DNA of 64,000 nt, from positions 248,001 through 312,000 of the forward strand of contig NZ_RQVJ01000001.1 in assembly GCF_003999875.1 (NCBI RefSeq), in the 5' to 3' direction. Positions 26,629 through 37,990 of the stretch are shown in pieces; the stretch's first letter is position 1; the number at the start of each line of letters is the position of its first letter. The notes under the pieces were generated by a model. That model searched no databases. It was not told where the DNA came from and worked only from the letters and a program-made list of their open reading frames with translations. A program made the translations under genes and the position numbers. Source of the DNA: Veillonella sp. 3310. Lineage in GTDB: Bacteria; Bacillota; Negativicutes; Veillonellales; Veillonellaceae.

Positions 26629-29097
26629 TTATTTGACTACAATATTAATTAATTTTTTAGGTACTACAATTACTTTCACAACCGTTTTACCTTCTGTAAA
26701 CTCTTGTACACGTGGTAATGCTTTTGCAGCGGCTTCTAGTTCTTCTTTAGATAAAGAAACAGATACTGTCAATTTATCACGTACTTTACCATTTACTTGC
26801 ACTGCCACTTCTACCTCATCTACTACTAAAGCAGATTCTTCATACGTCGGCCAAGATGCAGCATGTACAGAACCTTCAAATCCACATTCATGCCAGATTT
26901 CTTCTGTAATATGTGGTACAAATGGAGCAAGCAATAATGTTAACTTTTCAACTAGTTCTTTCGCTAACTCACTTTGTACTGTATCATGACTATCTTTAAA
27001 TTGGTACATTGCATTTACCAATTCCATAACAGTACTGATGGCAGTGTTAAAATTGAATTTACCATCTAAGTCTTCTGTTACTTTTTTGATGGCACGGTGC
27101 AATTCACGGCGTAATGCAGTTTCATCTTTAGATAAGCTATCATGATGTCCAGAGGCACCTAATTGTTGGTATGTATCGATAATACGCCATACACGACCTA
27201 AGAAACGATAGGAACCTTCTACCCCTTGATCGCTCCAATCCAAATCACGATCTACTGGTGCTGCAAATAAAATAAATAAACGAGCTGTATCTGCACCGTA
27301 TTTGGCAATAATTTCTTCTGGAGATACTACATTGCCTTTGGATTTAGACATTTTAGAGCCTTCTTTTAACACCATACCTTGTGTTAACAAAGCTTTGAAA
27401 GGTTCATTTACTTCTACTAAACCAATATCATGCAATACTTTGACAAAGAAACGGGCATATAATAAATGCAAAATCGCATGTTCAATACCACCAATATATT
27501 GGTCTACATTCATCCAGTATTTCGCGATTTCCTTGTTGAACACTTCCTTATCATTGCGAGCGTCAGTGTAGCGTAAGAAATACCAAGAAGAATCAATAAA
27601 TGTATCCATCGTATCGATTTCACGGCGAGCAGGACCACCACAGCATGGGCAGGTAGTGTTCAAGAAAGTTTCCGACGTTGCCAATGGAGAAATAGCACCA
27701 CCATCAAAGGATACATCTTCTGGAAGTTTTACAGGCAATTGATCTTCTGGTACTAGTTGTTCTCCACATTTTTCACAATACACAACTGGGATTGGACATC
27801 CCCAGTAACGTTGACGGGAAATCAACCAGTCACGTAGACGGAAGTTTACAGTCTTACGACCTGTACCTTGTTCAGTGAAATAATCACCCAATGCTTGGCG
27901 TGCTCCTTCTGATGTTTTACCGCTGAAATCACCAGAGTTCACCAATACACCATCTTCTGTAAAGGCTTCGTCTAATGCTTGGAAATCTAAATCTTGGGCA
28001 TTATTTTGAATTACCCAATTCACAGGTAAATCATATTTTTTCGCAAATGCATAGTCTCTTTCATCGTGAGCCGGAACACCCATAACAGCACCAGTACCAT
28101 AGTCAGCTAATACATAGTTAGCAATCCAAATTGGTACTTCTTTGCCCGTAATAGGATGTGTTGCATAAGAACCTGTGAACATACCTACTTTTTCTGCTTC
28201 TGTAGAAGTACGTTCAATATCACTTTGGTTGCGCAATGTTTCAATGAAAGCTTCTAATTCCGCTTTATTAGCAGCATCTTGAATCAATTCTTTTACATAT
28301 GGATGCTCAGGAGCTAATACCACATAGGACACACCAAATAAAGTATCCACACGTGTTGTATACACTTCAAAGGTTTTATCAATTTTAGGCACATGGAATG
28401 CAAATTGTGTACCTTCACTACGACCAATCCAGTTGCGTTGCATTGCTTTTACACGATCTGGCCATTGATCTAATGTATCTAAATCTTCTAACAAACGATC
28501 GGCATAGTCAGTGATTTTTAAGAACCATTGTTTCAAGTCTTTTTTCACCACATCATTGTCACAGCGCCAACATTTCCCATCAATAACTTGTTCATTCGCC
28601 AATACAGTATGGTCGTGTTCACACCAGTTTACTTTCGCTTCTTTTTTGTATGCTAAGCCTTGCTTATAAAATTGTTGGAATAACCATTGTGTCCAGCGAT
28701 AGTAATCTTCTTTACAAGTCGCAACTTCACGGCCCCAATCATAGGATAAGCCCAACTCTTTTTGTTGACGTGTCATATTGGCAATATTATCCAATGTCCA
28801 ATCTTTTGGAGACACACCATGTTTAATGGCTGCATTTTCCGCAGGCATACCGAAGGCATCCCATCCCATTGGATGTAATACGTTAAATCCACGCATTTTT
28901 TTGAAACGCGCTACTACATCACCGATAGAATAGTTACGCACATGCCCCATATGTAAGTTACCAGATGGGTATGGGAACATTTCTAATACATAATATTTTT
29001 CTTTACTTGGGTCATATTCTGTTTTAAATACTCCAGACTCTTCCCAATATGTTTGCCATTTCTTTTCAATATCTTGCGCCACGTATTTTTCGTACAT
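26629..29097 (-). CDS. leuS: Leucyl-tRNA synthetase
   Basis: Charges tRNA-Leu with leucine. An 822-residue class I synthetase with HIGH-type HMGHVRNY (about 47-54), the CP1 editing domain ([20 protein letters not shown] region and [15 protein letters not shown]) and [12 protein letters not shown] near 582. A zinc-ribbon-like cysteine pair is present (CEKCGEQL, then CPCCGG). AGGAGG precedes the ATG at 29097; the five extra upstream codons lack a site. No T-box was seen. A modest promoter overlaps the end of the GH18 gene. Confidence 0.97.
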   Translation of the reverse strand: MYEKYVAQDIEKKWQTYWEESGVFKTEYDPSKEKYYVLEMFPYPSGNLHMGHVRNYSIGDVVARFKKMRGFNVLHPMGWDAFGMPAENAAIKHGVSPKDWTLDNIANMTRQQKELGLSYDWGREVATCKEDYYRWTQWLFQQFYKQGLAYKKEAKVNWCEHDHTVLANEQVIDGKCWRCDNDVVKKDLKQWFLKITDYADRLLEDLDTLDQWPDRVKAMQRNWIGRSEGTQFAFHVPKIDKTFEVYTTRVDTLFGVSYVVLAPEHPYVKELIQDAANKAELEAFIETLRNQSDIERTSTEAEKVGMFTGSYATHPITGKEVPIWIANYVLADYGTGAVMGVPAHDERDYAFAKKYDLPVNWVIQNNAQDLDFQALDEAFTEDGVLVNSGDFSGKTSEGARQALGDYFTEQGTGRKTVNFRLRDWLISRQRYWGCPIPVVYCEKCGEQLVPEDQLPVKLPEDVSFDGGAISPLATSETFLNTTCPCCGGPARREIDTMDTFIDSSWYFLRYTDARNDKEVFNKEIAKYWMNVDQYIGGIEHAILHLLYARFFVKVLHDIGLVEVNEPFKALLTQGMVLKEGSKMSKSKGNVVSPEEIIAKYGADTARLFILFAAPVDRDLDWSDQGVEGSYRFLGRVWRIIDTYQQLGASGHHDSLSKDETALRRELHRAIKKVTEDLDGKFNFNTAISTVMELVNAMYQFKDSHDTVQSELAKELVEKLTLLLAPFVPHITEEIWHECGFEGSVHAASWPTYEESALVVDEVEVAVQVNGKVRDKLTVSVSLSKEELEAAAKALPRVQEFTEGKTVVKVIVVPKKLINIVVK

Positions 29098-29133
29098 GCT
29101 ATGCCTCCTCATTTGTATGTGTTAATACATTTA

Positions 29134-29163
29134 AGTATACTCCAAACTTTAGTCTTTAGGCAA
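29134..29163 (-). promoter_or_regulatory. Possible leuS promoter
   Basis: On the minus strand TTGCCT (29158-29163) and TATACT (29134-29139) are 18 bases apart, across the last codons of the GH18 gene. Confidence 0.4.
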
Positions 29164-30576
29164 AGACTTTTTTTCTTTCGTAACCTTTACGATGCCTGTT
29201 TCATCAGACTGTTTATGTGGTTTCTTAAATTTTAACACCACTTCTTTACCATCTTTAGAAATTTTTGTCACTTCTGAAGTATCTATATGTTTAGACTTTT
29301 TCTTCTTATCTTTCTTTTTTTCTTGTTTTTTTACTTCTTTTTTATGATCTTTTTTATCTGAATCCGCTTTCCCTTTTTCAGTGCTATTTGTAGTAGCACT
29401 ATCTAGAGCAAAACTCAATACTGGCCATACATCGGAAGCTTCAAAACCTTTACGCCAAGCCGCTACTCCTGCAAGTTGGAATTCTTTTACAAGGCCCACT
29501 TTATAGCTTAAAGACTGTGGATCTTCAAACCAAATTTTTGTGAGTGTCCCTTCATATGGTTTCTTTTCATCATAGATACCATAGACGCCATTTTTATTCG
29601 TTAATGTTAAATAATTACCTTTTAAACGATCATCCCAACGCATCACATCTCTGTATTCACGTTCTAAATCCAACGCTTTGGTCATTGCTAAGGTTTTACT
29701 TTTTGCTTTTCCTTCCCAAGAACCTTTCACTGGTACAGACCATTCACGCATATAAAATGGAATACCCAATACGAGTTTTGATGCAGGCACTTCTGAAAGC
29801 ATTTTCTCTGTATGCTTTCTCACCCATGGATAGGAAGCAACTGGTCCCGCTGTATCACTGGATGCCCACGTTTCATCATAAGCCATAAGCACCACATAAT
29901 CTACTGCATCAGCATAGGCCTTACGGTCATACACTAAAGACCAGTTTTCACTATTAGAATACCCCGTTACATCAATAGAACTATGTAAGTTATAATCTCT
30001 CAATCCCTTAGCAAGAAAATCTACAAACTTAGTTAGCTGTGCTTTATCTTTATAGTGGACATTTTCAAAATCAAAATTATATCCATCATAACCATACTCT
30101 GTAGCATAATTAATAAGCCCTTGTTTATATCGTTCCCACATCGATTCATTCGCAAGGATTTTACTAGTCATGTCTGGATCGAATTGGTTTGTAATCAAAG
30201 GCCATACACGATATCCTTTTTCTTTATAACTATTCACGTAGTCATGAGATAGCTTAGGACTAGCTTTTAGACCGGACGTAGTCAATTCAAACCAACTTGG
30301 AGACATGATCGACGTGCCATTCTGTACATACTTTGTATCATAGGCCGTTTCTGATACTATGGGATCAAATACCATAGTAATCGGCAATGTAACTTCTTGT
30401 TTCTCTGGTACATGTAACATAGGACCTACGTATTGTGTAGGTGCTACTGCTGTTGTTGTATTGGAAAGTGCTGGAAAAGGAATATGGATTGTTGCCTCTG
30501 CCACTTGATAGGAAGCAAATAAACTCAAGGTTGATATTCCTAGCACCATATGTTTCATAAATTGTAAGTGTTTCAT
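29149..30576 (-). CDS. Exported glycoside hydrolase family 18 protein (YaaH-like)
   Basis: A 475-residue secreted protein with a signal peptide (about 1-28, cut near VAEA). A GH18 barrel (about 60-395) carries the catalytic DGYNFDFENV, the family's DxxDxE. VVLMAYDETW and VLGIPFYMREW also fit the family. Relatives such as YaaH/SleL cleave peptidoglycan N-acetylglucosaminyl linkages; no LysM domain is present here. The last 75 or so residues are extremely lysine-rich (KKEVKKQEKKKDKKKKSK). They may bind anionic wall polymer, as inference. AAAGGAG precedes the ATG. It is divergent from lgt. Confidence 0.82.
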   Translation of the reverse strand: MKHLQFMKHMVLGISTLSLFASYQVAEATIHIPFPALSNTTTAVAPTQYVGPMLHVPEKQEVTLPITMVFDPIVSETAYDTKYVQNGTSIMSPSWFELTTSGLKASPKLSHDYVNSYKEKGYRVWPLITNQFDPDMTSKILANESMWERYKQGLINYATEYGYDGYNFDFENVHYKDKAQLTKFVDFLAKGLRDYNLHSSIDVTGYSNSENWSLVYDRKAYADAVDYVVLMAYDETWASSDTAGPVASYPWVRKHTEKMLSEVPASKLVLGIPFYMREWSVPVKGSWEGKAKSKTLAMTKALDLEREYRDVMRWDDRLKGNYLTLTNKNGVYGIYDEKKPYEGTLTKIWFEDPQSLSYKVGLVKEFQLAGVAAWRKGFEASDVWPVLSFALDSATTNSTEKGKADSDKKDHKKEVKKQEKKKDKKKKSKHIDTSEVTKISKDGKEVVLKFKKPHKQSDETGIVKVTKEKKSLPKD

Positions 30577-30598
30577 AAGCGCTCCTTTTAACCTTTCT

Positions 30599-30607
30599 AT
30601 TATATCA
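30599..30607 (-). promoter_or_regulatory. Extended -10 promoter of the GH18 gene
   Basis: On the minus strand TGATATAAT gives an extended -10, about 25 bases before the start. No good -35 is visible. Confidence 0.4.
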
Positions 30608-30713
30608 CATTCGGTCCATATATTGGGAACACTATACTATTTCTCTAAAATTTATGGTACACTACAAAGGTAGGAATATTAAAAATATATTTAGTAAAAT
30701 ATCAGGAGGTACT

Positions 30714-31526
30714 ATGTATCAATATTTATTTTTCATCGGAGGCTTTCCTGTCAGAGCCTACGGATTACTACTTGCTTTAGGTATTATTAGTGCTGCTATT
30801 GTGGGCTACTTTATTATGAAAAAAGATGGCCGTGGTTGGGAAAAGCATATGGTGGATTTCACCATTACTGTCGCTATAGCTGGTATCATCGGTGCTCGAC
30901 TATGGGATGTATTCTTCTTCGACTGGGGATACTATCACAATCACTTATTGGAAATCCCTTATGTGTGGCAAGGTGGTATGGCTATCCAAGGTGGCGTCTT
31001 ATTAGGTGCCATTGCAGGGATTTATTATTTAAAGAAACAACAAGTAGATCCTTGGGCATTTGCTGATTTATTTGCACCAGCCCTAATGGTAGGTCAATCT
31101 GTAGGACGTATGGCGAATGTAATGAATGGTGATGCCTTTGGTCACCCTACCGGGGGAAACTTTGGTATTCTCTACCCAGAAACTACCTTGGCATACCGTA
31201 CCTATGGTAATCAACCATTATGGCCTGCTGAAATTTGGGAAGGTCAAGTAGATATTATTTTGTTTGTTATCCTACTATTGGCTAATGTATTCCCTCATAA
31301 AAAAGGACAAATCTTCTGCTTATATGCCTTCTTGTATTCTGGCTTACGATTCTTCTTAGAATTCCTACGTGGAGATTATGTAAATCTAACATTAGGCTTT
31401 AAGTCAGCCCAGGTTACAAGCTTAATTGTAATGGCTGTGTCCTTTGGTATCTGGCTATACCTTCATTATAAAGGAACAACGGACACACATGTATTCCCTA
31501 CAGGAAAAAGCAAAAAAGTAAAATAA
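30714..31526 (+). CDS. lgt: Prolipoprotein diacylglyceryl transferase
   Basis: An inner-membrane enzyme that moves diacylglyceryl from phosphatidylglycerol to the lipobox Cys, the first step of lipoprotein maturation. It serves lipoproteins such as the binding protein and efflux adaptor in this window. From the ATG at 30714 it has 270 residues and about seven membrane segments. It carries the Lgt signature GRMANVMNGDAFGHPT near 130 and the early RAYGLLLALG. AGGAGG lies five bases before this ATG; a frame extension to 30654 lacks a site. A strong terminator follows. Confidence 0.95.
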   Translation: MYQYLFFIGGFPVRAYGLLLALGIISAAIVGYFIMKKDGRGWEKHMVDFTITVAIAGIIGARLWDVFFFDWGYYHNHLLEIPYVWQGGMAIQGGVLLGAIAGIYYLKKQQVDPWAFADLFAPALMVGQSVGRMANVMNGDAFGHPTGGNFGILYPETTLAYRTYGNQPLWPAEIWEGQVDIILFVILLLANVFPHKKGQIFCLYAFLYSGLRFFLEFLRGDYVNLTLGFKSAQVTSLIVMAVSFGIWLYLHYKGTTDTHVFPTGKSKKVK

Positions 31527-31598
31527 TAGATTCTATTATCTTCCAACACGTCGTGATAGACGTAACATCAATATAATCACATATCTATAAGAAATACA

Positions 31599-31638
31599 AA
31601 GAGGAAAGAATGCCATGACGGCTTCTTTCCTCTTTTTT
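31599..31638 (+). terminator. Terminator after lgt
   Basis: GAGGAAAGAA (31601-31610) pairs with TTCTTTCCTC (31623-31632), with an inner GCC/GGC pairing and TTTTTT. It may also serve trmFO from the other side, because A-rich sequence flanks its left arm. The remainder of 31527-31720 shows no gene. Confidence 0.85.
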
Positions 31639-31720
31639 ATCTATAATACTTCAATTATTACAAGGTCCTATTATCTTTGTACATCTAAAGTACTATACCT
31701 ATTGGGTACCAATTCATGAA

Positions 31721-33040
31721 TTAAGATAGTAACTCTTCATGCGCAATTAATGCATCTAATTCTTCTAAAGCACGTTGCGCAATTAATGCATTTTTTTCTT
31801 TTTTCTTACGTACTTTAGCTCCCCAAGGTTCCATGATGCCGAAATTTACATTCATTGGCTGGAAATTAGAACCTTCATAGGCACTGATATAATGACTTAA
31901 CCCACCAAGAGCCGTTGTTTTTGGGAATGTAACAAATTCTTTATCCTGTAACATACGTGCCACTTGGATAGCTGCCATCATACCTGCAGCTGCTGATTCT
32001 AAATAGCCTTCCACACCTGTCATTTGACCAGCAAAGAATAATCGTGGATTAGACTGTAATTGGAATGCTTGGTTTAACAGTTCTGGAGAGTTAATATACG
32101 TGTTACGATGCATCACGCCATAGCGAATAAATTCTGCATTCTCTAAACCTGGAATCATTTGGAATACTCGTTTTTGTTCGCCCCATTTTAAATGTGTTTG
32201 AAAGCCCACCAAATTGTACATAGTAGCTTCTTTGTTTTCCTTGCGTAACTGCACTACCGCATGCCACTCAATATTGTTCCGAGGATCTACGAGACCAACT
32301 GGTTTTAAAGGTCCATAACGCAATGTATCTACCCCACGGGATGCCATAATTTCTACAGGCATACAACCTTCAAAATAAATTTCTTTTTCAAAATCTTTGG
32401 GTTGTACCACATCAGCTGTAGTCAGAGCTTCATAGAAAGCATCATATTCTTCTTTCGTCATAGGGCAGTTTAAATAGTCTGCATCCCCTTTATCATACCG
32501 TGAGGCTGCAAATACTTTATCGTAATTCAAAGACTCTGCTGTTACGATAGGCGCTGCTGCATCATAAAAATAAAAATCTTTAGAACCAGTTAACTCCTTA
32601 ATTTTAGCCCCTAAAGTTTCTGATGTAAGTGGGCCACTTGCAAAAATAACAATACCTTTTGCCGGAATCTCAGTCACTTCTTCATGAATCACCGTAATTA
32701 AGGGGTGTTCTTTAATACGTTCTGTGACCCTTTTGCTAAAAGCATGACGATCTACAGCCAAGGCACCACCTGCTGGAACTTGCGTAGCATCGGCAGATTC
32801 CATAATTAAGGAATCTAAGCGACGCATTTCTTCTTTCAAAAGACCCACTGCATTTTCTATGGTATTTGCACGCAAAGAGTTAGAACATACTAACTCTGCA
32901 AATTGATCTGTATGATGAGCCGGTGAAGACACTTTTGGACGCATTTCATATAGGTGTACAGGAATACCACGTTTAGCCAATTGGTAGGCTGCCTCAGAGC
33001 CAGCAAGACCAGCTCCAATAATAGTTACAAAATCTTTCAT
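31721..33040 (-). CDS. trmFO: Methylenetetrahydrofolate-tRNA-(uracil-5-)-methyltransferase
   Basis: Makes ribothymidine at position 54 of tRNA using methylene-tetrahydrofolate and FADH2. A 439-residue flavoprotein with the N-terminal dinucleotide motif [15 protein letters not shown] (about 8-22), [10 protein letters not shown], and [20 protein letters not shown] near 345. The start overlaps the stop of topA by four bases. The topA-trmFO pair is a common Firmicute arrangement. Confidence 0.96.
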   Translation of the reverse strand: MKDFVTIIGAGLAGSEAAYQLAKRGIPVHLYEMRPKVSSPAHHTDQFAELVCSNSLRANTIENAVGLLKEEMRRLDSLIMESADATQVPAGGALAVDRHAFSKRVTERIKEHPLITVIHEEVTEIPAKGIVIFASGPLTSETLGAKIKELTGSKDFYFYDAAAPIVTAESLNYDKVFAASRYDKGDADYLNCPMTKEEYDAFYEALTTADVVQPKDFEKEIYFEGCMPVEIMASRGVDTLRYGPLKPVGLVDPRNNIEWHAVVQLRKENKEATMYNLVGFQTHLKWGEQKRVFQMIPGLENAEFIRYGVMHRNTYINSPELLNQAFQLQSNPRLFFAGQMTGVEGYLESAAAGMMAAIQVARMLQDKEFVTFPKTTALGGLSHYISAYEGSNFQPMNVNFGIMEPWGAKVRKKKEKNALIAQRALEELDALIAHEELLS

Positions 33041-35286
33041 TCTTTATCTTCTTTCTTTGTTCTAGGTTTACGTTTTGGTCTTGTTTCACAATCAGGATTA
33101 GAACAAAACTCTTTCTTATTGCCGTTTTTATATACTTTTTCAGCCATTAAGCTGCCACAAACTGGACAGGTTTTATCAATAGGTTTATCCCACATAGTAA
33201 AATCACAAGATGGATACCCTTCGCAACCATAAAAGATACGACCTCTCTTAGATTTACGTTCTAAAATTTCATGAGATTTACATTTAGGACATATAACCCC
33301 TGTGCTAACTGTAATGGACTTAATATTTCGACACTCTGGAAAATTAGAGCATGCTAAATATTTACCATAAGGCCCTAATTTGTAGACCATATCATGTCCA
33401 CATTTTTCACAAAGAATACCACTCTTCTCTGCTTCTATCTCTATCCTTTCAGCCGATTCAGCTGTGTATAACTCCTTCTCGAAACTTTCATAGAATGAAT
33501 GAATCACGGCTTCGTAGAAGTTAGTCCCTTGTGCAATATGGTCTAAATCTTCTTCCATAGAGGCTGTAAATTTCATATTAATGAACTTTTCAAAGTGAGT
33601 TGTTAAAAACTCCACCACAGCAAATCCTAAGTCAGTAGGAATAAACTGTTTGTCCTTCCGTTCCACATAATTCCGTTTTAAAATGGTATCAATGGTTGCT
33701 GCATAGGTACTTGGACGACCAATTCCTTGTTCTTCTAATACTTTGATAAGACCTGCCTCAGAATAACGACTTGGAGGTTGCGTAAAATGCTGTATACCAT
33801 CTATAGAAATAGGCATAATAGTTTGCCCTTTCTCTAGAGCTGGCAATATATGGTCATCCTCTTTTTTAGCTTCCTCATAGACTTCTGTAAAACCTTTGAA
33901 TAGCACACGATTCCCTGACGCCTTCAACGTATACTCATCTACATGAAAGTGCATGGTTACTGTTTCACTTTTCTGTGGAGCCATTTGACTAGCTAAAAAT
34001 CGATTCCAAATCAAGGTATATAATTTTAGCTCATCACTAGTTAAATAGGACGCTACCGCTTTAGGTGGCAATTCCAACATGGTAGGGCGAATTGCTTCAT
34101 GCGCATCTTGTGCATTCGCCTTCGCTCCAAATACATTTGGTTTACTTGGATAAAACTCCTTCCCAAAAGTCTTAAGAATATAGGCTTTAGCTGCTTCTTG
34201 CATTTCCTTCGATATCCGATTGGAATCTGTACGCATATACGTAATCAAACCTACATGACCATAGCCACCAATTTCTTTACCTTCATATAAATGTTGTGCA
34301 GCAGACATAATGCGTTTTGCATTCATATTCAGTTTTCGTACACCTTCTTGTTGCATCGTAGACGTCGTAAATGGAGCAGGTGCTTTACGACTACGTTGCC
34401 GTGATTCTACAGAACTAACTACACTTTCACGACCACGAATAACGCTTAATACGGCATTACTTTCTATTTTATTAGAAATCGTTAACTTTTCATTGCCTTT
34501 GTGAGTCACTACCACATCAAATTGTTCATTCTTAGCAGTTTGATACACACCTTCAATAGTCCAATATTCTTCTGGAACAAAGGCTTGGATCTCTCGCTCC
34601 CGATCACAGATAATGCGTACGGCTACAGATTGAACACGTCCGGCACTTAGACCTTTACAAATTTTTTTCCACAGTAAAGGGCTTAATTTATAACCTACAA
34701 TACGGTCCAATACACGACGAGCCTGTTGAGCATCTACCATATGCATATCAATCGGTCTAGGTGCTGCTATCGCTTCTTGAATAGCATGCTTAGTAATCTC
34801 ATTGAAAGTCACCCGACATGGCGTAGTTCCATCTATATTTAAAATATGAGCTAAATGCCAAGAGATGGCCTCTCCCTCACGGTCAGGGTCAGTTGCCAAA
34901 TATACAGCTTTTGCCTTATCTGCTTCTTTACGTAACTCTTCGATAACAGCCTTTCTACCTGGTACATTCAAATATCTAGGTAAAAATCCATTAGTAATAG
35001 ATACACCCATTTGCATTTTAGGTAAATCTCTTAAATGTCCCATGCTAGCTTTTACCACATAGTCATCACCTAAAAATTTTTCAATGGTCTTTGACTTTGC
35101 TGGAGATTCCACGATGATTAAAGTTTTTCCATCTTTTTTGAAAGTCCGTTTATGCTCTATTTCAATCGGTTCTGGACGCATAACCAAAGGTCTAGGCTCT
35201 GGTGCTTTGGCGCTTGATTTGACAGCTTCTTTTGCTTCTTTGTCTTTTTTCTTCTCCCCTGTAACGAAGGATCTAGTAATGGCCAA
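33037..35286 (-). CDS. topA: DNA topoisomerase I with N-terminal extension
   Basis: Relaxes negative supercoils. A 749-residue type IA enzyme. The TOPRIM domain begins at about 53 with [15 protein letters not shown]. The active-site Tyr is in [13 protein letters not shown] near 350. Three C-terminal four-Cys zinc modules lie at about 622-745 ([24 protein letters not shown]). About 50 residues rich in Lys, Glu, Ala and Pro precede the TOPRIM domain, unlike the usual start a few residues before it. The extension is supported by a TTG start at 35286 behind AGGAGG with seven-base spacing. Confidence 0.95.
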   Translation of the reverse strand: MAITRSFVTGEKKKDKEAKEAVKSSAKAPEPRPLVMRPEPIEIEHKRTFKKDGKTLIIVESPAKSKTIEKFLGDDYVVKASMGHLRDLPKMQMGVSITNGFLPRYLNVPGRKAVIEELRKEADKAKAVYLATDPDREGEAISWHLAHILNIDGTTPCRVTFNEITKHAIQEAIAAPRPIDMHMVDAQQARRVLDRIVGYKLSPLLWKKICKGLSAGRVQSVAVRIICDREREIQAFVPEEYWTIEGVYQTAKNEQFDVVVTHKGNEKLTISNKIESNAVLSVIRGRESVVSSVESRQRSRKAPAPFTTSTMQQEGVRKLNMNAKRIMSAAQHLYEGKEIGGYGHVGLITYMRTDSNRISKEMQEAAKAYILKTFGKEFYPSKPNVFGAKANAQDAHEAIRPTMLELPPKAVASYLTSDELKLYTLIWNRFLASQMAPQKSETVTMHFHVDEYTLKASGNRVLFKGFTEVYEEAKKEDDHILPALEKGQTIMPISIDGIQHFTQPPSRYSEAGLIKVLEEQGIGRPSTYAATIDTILKRNYVERKDKQFIPTDLGFAVVEFLTTHFEKFINMKFTASMEEDLDHIAQGTNFYEAVIHSFYESFEKELYTAESAERIEIEAEKSGILCEKCGHDMVYKLGPYGKYLACSNFPECRNIKSITVSTGVICPKCKSHEILERKSKRGRIFYGCEGYPSCDFTMWDKPIDKTCPVCGSLMAEKVYKNGNKKEFCSNPDCETRPKRKPRTKKEDKE

Positions 35287-35299
35287 AAATCTTCCTCCT

Positions 35300-36403
35300 C
35301 TAAGTATGTAGTACGTACCCCTGAGAGGTATGTGTAATCATTTGTTTTAGTTCTAATTGTAACAGCAATGTATGAAGATTTGTTAAAGGCAATTGAGTCG
35401 TATGTACTAATTCTTCAATCGTTGTATTTCCACCAGGATTCATAGCCTCTAGCACACGTTGTTCCTCTTCATTCACTGTGTTTACTTGTTCACTATTCAT
35501 GTTACTATACTTTGCGACTTTTTGCCAACCATATTCATGCAATACTTGTTCAGGATCTGTTAAGACAGTAGCCCCTTGCTGAATAAGCCAATGATTTCCA
35601 TCACAAGTATGTGTCAATACATTCCCTGGTATAGTAAACACATCTCTTCCTTCATTTATCGCCATATCAGCAGTAATCAAAGAACCACTGCTAGCTTTTG
35701 CCTCCACAACAATGGTGCCTCTCGTCATACCACTAATAATTCGATTTCGAGAAGGAAAGTGATGGCTCTTAGCTTGCATATGCGGTCCATATTCAGATAG
35801 TAATAATCCATCTTTTTCTAAAATTTCTAAAAATAAATTCCGATTTGTTCTTGGATAGGTTACATTTAAACCACAGCCCATGACGGCAATCGTTGGAGCT
35901 TGTCCTTGCAAAGCTCCTTCATGGCTAGCACGATCGATGCCCATAGCGCCGCCACTAACAACGATAATACCTAAATTAGATAAAGCACGACCAAAGTATC
36001 TAGCTACTTGTACACCATAAGAAGAGCACTTTCTAGCGCCTACCATTGCTAATGAACGATCCATATGCTGCAACACTTCTATATTTCCACGCCCATACAA
36101 CACTCGGGGACTATTATAAATCTCTAGTAACGATTTAGGATAGTAAGGAGATTCCCAAGTAATCACATGCATATGAAAGCGCTCTAAATCTTCTTCTAAT
36201 TGTAATAGAAAGCTTTCATTGATAGGTCGACGAATTTCATCAAACAATTCATATTTACAACCTAACGATGGTTCTACATTATGATGTAACACATGATGCC
36301 AAGCTTCCTTTGCACTTTCGTAATAAGTAAATAAATTACCTAAACTAGCATTACCTAACCCTACCACATGTTGGAGAGCACTCGCATAGATTTCCTCTTT
36401 CAT
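35300..36403 (-). CDS. dprA: DNA-processing protein DprA
   Basis: Loads RecA onto incoming single-stranded DNA in natural transformation. A 367-residue protein with an N-terminal helical region and a Rossmann-like core with MVGARKCSSYG (about 117-127), VVSGGAMGIDRASHEGAL and MGCGLNVTYPRTN. SEYGPHMQAKSHHFPSRNRIISG follows, and then a C-terminal winged-helix domain (about 300-367). The start abuts the yifB stop directly. It is co-transcribed with yifB and topA. Natural competence is reported in Veillonella, which fits. Confidence 0.94.
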   Translation of the reverse strand: MKEEIYASALQHVVGLGNASLGNLFTYYESAKEAWHHVLHHNVEPSLGCKYELFDEIRRPINESFLLQLEEDLERFHMHVITWESPYYPKSLLEIYNSPRVLYGRGNIEVLQHMDRSLAMVGARKCSSYGVQVARYFGRALSNLGIIVVSGGAMGIDRASHEGALQGQAPTIAVMGCGLNVTYPRTNRNLFLEILEKDGLLLSEYGPHMQAKSHHFPSRNRIISGMTRGTIVVEAKASSGSLITADMAINEGRDVFTIPGNVLTHTCDGNHWLIQQGATVLTDPEQVLHEYGWQKVAKYSNMNSEQVNTVNEEEQRVLEAMNPGGNTTIEELVHTTQLPLTNLHTLLLQLELKQMITHTSQGYVLHT

Positions 36404-37975
36404 TTACAATCCCTCCTGTACTTGCCGATAACTTAAGGCCTCTGCCACATGCTCTGCCAAAATCTCTTCAGATTCTGCCAAATCAGCAATCGTTCTTGCT
36501 ACCTTGATGATGCGGTCATAACTACGTAAACTCAAATGCAACGTGGTAAAAGCTGAATCTAGTAAATTTTTAGCTTCTTCAGAAAGTTTCGCATAGATTT
36601 CAATATCACTATGACTTAAATGTGAGTTCACGCTGATATTCGTACCCTTGTACCTTTCCATTTGCATAGCTCTCGCACGAATTACACGGTTCCGTACTTG
36701 CTTCGTACTAACTTCATCCCTTGGTGCATATATCTCTGTTAACGTAGGCCGTTCTACGGGAACTACTAAATCCATTCTATCCAAAATAGGACCCGATAAA
36801 ACCCGTTGATACCGTTGAATTTGCGTAGCTGTACATGTGCATCGATAATCTTCTTCCGTTCCAAACCATCCACATGGACATGGGTTCATAGCCATGACAA
36901 CAATACAATCACTGGGATAGGTCGTTGCCATTCCAATCCGTGCAATATGTATTTGCCGTTCTTCTAAGGGTTGTCGCAATACCTCTATAACAGGTCTACG
37001 AAACTCTGGTGCTTCATCCAAAAATAACACACCTTTATGAGCCAACGTAATTTCCCCTGGTTTCGGTGGTTGTCCCCCTCCTGCCATGGCCACTAAGGTA
37101 CTCGTATGATGAGGACTCCGGAATGGTCGTTCTTCCATTAATCGACCACTTTTTAATAAACCCATCACACTATAAATACGGCTTACCTCTAGTTGTTCCT
37201 CCCTTGAAAGAGGTGGCAATAAAAAGGGCAATCGCTTTGCTAACATAGTCTTGCCCGACCCCGGAGGTCCTGTCATCAACAAATGATGACCACCCGCCGC
37301 TGCTATTTCTAAGGCTCGCTTAGCCATCACTTGTCCTTTTACATCTTGTAAGTCTAGCATTTCCATCCTATGTTTTGATATCTCTATCGATGTTTGTATA
37401 CTTAGGTGCTTTTTCTTTTCAGGATGCTCTACTAGTTCAACAACTTCAGATAGGCTAGACAATCCATACACAGGTATGGAAGAACCACTAGTAGCCTCTT
37501 CTTGATTTCCCAGTGGCACAATAATATCTTCTACCATAGAAGTATAACTATGTTCATTTTCTAACTCCTGATTTGTCACCCCCATCACCATAGATAACAT
37601 ACCCATTACAGGTTGCAAAGAACCATCCAATGATAATTCTCCTATAAATACATGGTGATTCCATTGTATAGACTGTTTTTTCTTATGTTTACCTTCCTGT
37701 AGGGCTGCTAAAATACCCATGGCAATGGCTAAATCTAAGGATGATCCATCTTTCCGAATATGTGCAGGCGCCAAATTGACCACGATTCGTTTCATAGGAA
37801 ACTCAAAGCCCCCATTTTTGATAGCCGATCGGACTCGCTCTTTTGCCTCTTTCACAGAGGTAGCTGGTAAGCCAACAATATCAAAACTTGGTAAGCCTGG
37901 GCTAATATCTACTTCTACGGTCACCACATAGCCATCAATACCACTTACACATACTCCATAGGTTTTTGCATACAT
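36404..37975 (-). CDS. YifB/ComM family Mg-chelatase-like AAA+ ATPase
   Basis: A 523-residue AAA+ protein. An N-terminal Lon-protease-like domain (about 1-180, with GLPATSVKEAKERVRSAIKN) is followed by the ATPase domain with Walker A GPPGSGKTMLAKRLP near 235 and Walker B VLFLDEAPEF near 320. The cysteine cluster CPCGWFG near 365 is typical. Its homologue ComM is a branch-migration helicase aiding integration of transforming DNA. Position next to dprA supports that role. Confidence 0.9.
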   Translation of the reverse strand: MYAKTYGVCVSGIDGYVVTVEVDISPGLPSFDIVGLPATSVKEAKERVRSAIKNGGFEFPMKRIVVNLAPAHIRKDGSSLDLAIAMGILAALQEGKHKKKQSIQWNHHVFIGELSLDGSLQPVMGMLSMVMGVTNQELENEHSYTSMVEDIIVPLGNQEEATSGSSIPVYGLSSLSEVVELVEHPEKKKHLSIQTSIEISKHRMEMLDLQDVKGQVMAKRALEIAAAGGHHLLMTGPPGSGKTMLAKRLPFLLPPLSREEQLEVSRIYSVMGLLKSGRLMEERPFRSPHHTSTLVAMAGGGQPPKPGEITLAHKGVLFLDEAPEFRRPVIEVLRQPLEERQIHIARIGMATTYPSDCIVVMAMNPCPCGWFGTEEDYRCTCTATQIQRYQRVLSGPILDRMDLVVPVERPTLTEIYAPRDEVSTKQVRNRVIRARAMQMERYKGTNISVNSHLSHSDIEIYAKLSEEAKNLLDSAFTTLHLSLRSYDRIIKVARTIADLAESEEILAEHVAEALSYRQVQEGL

Positions 37976-37990
37976 GGTTCTCCTCCTATC

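Noticed and set aside
30654-30713. N-terminal extension of lgt by 20 codons
   Set aside because: The downstream ATG has AGGAGG and matches the family start; the extension has no site.
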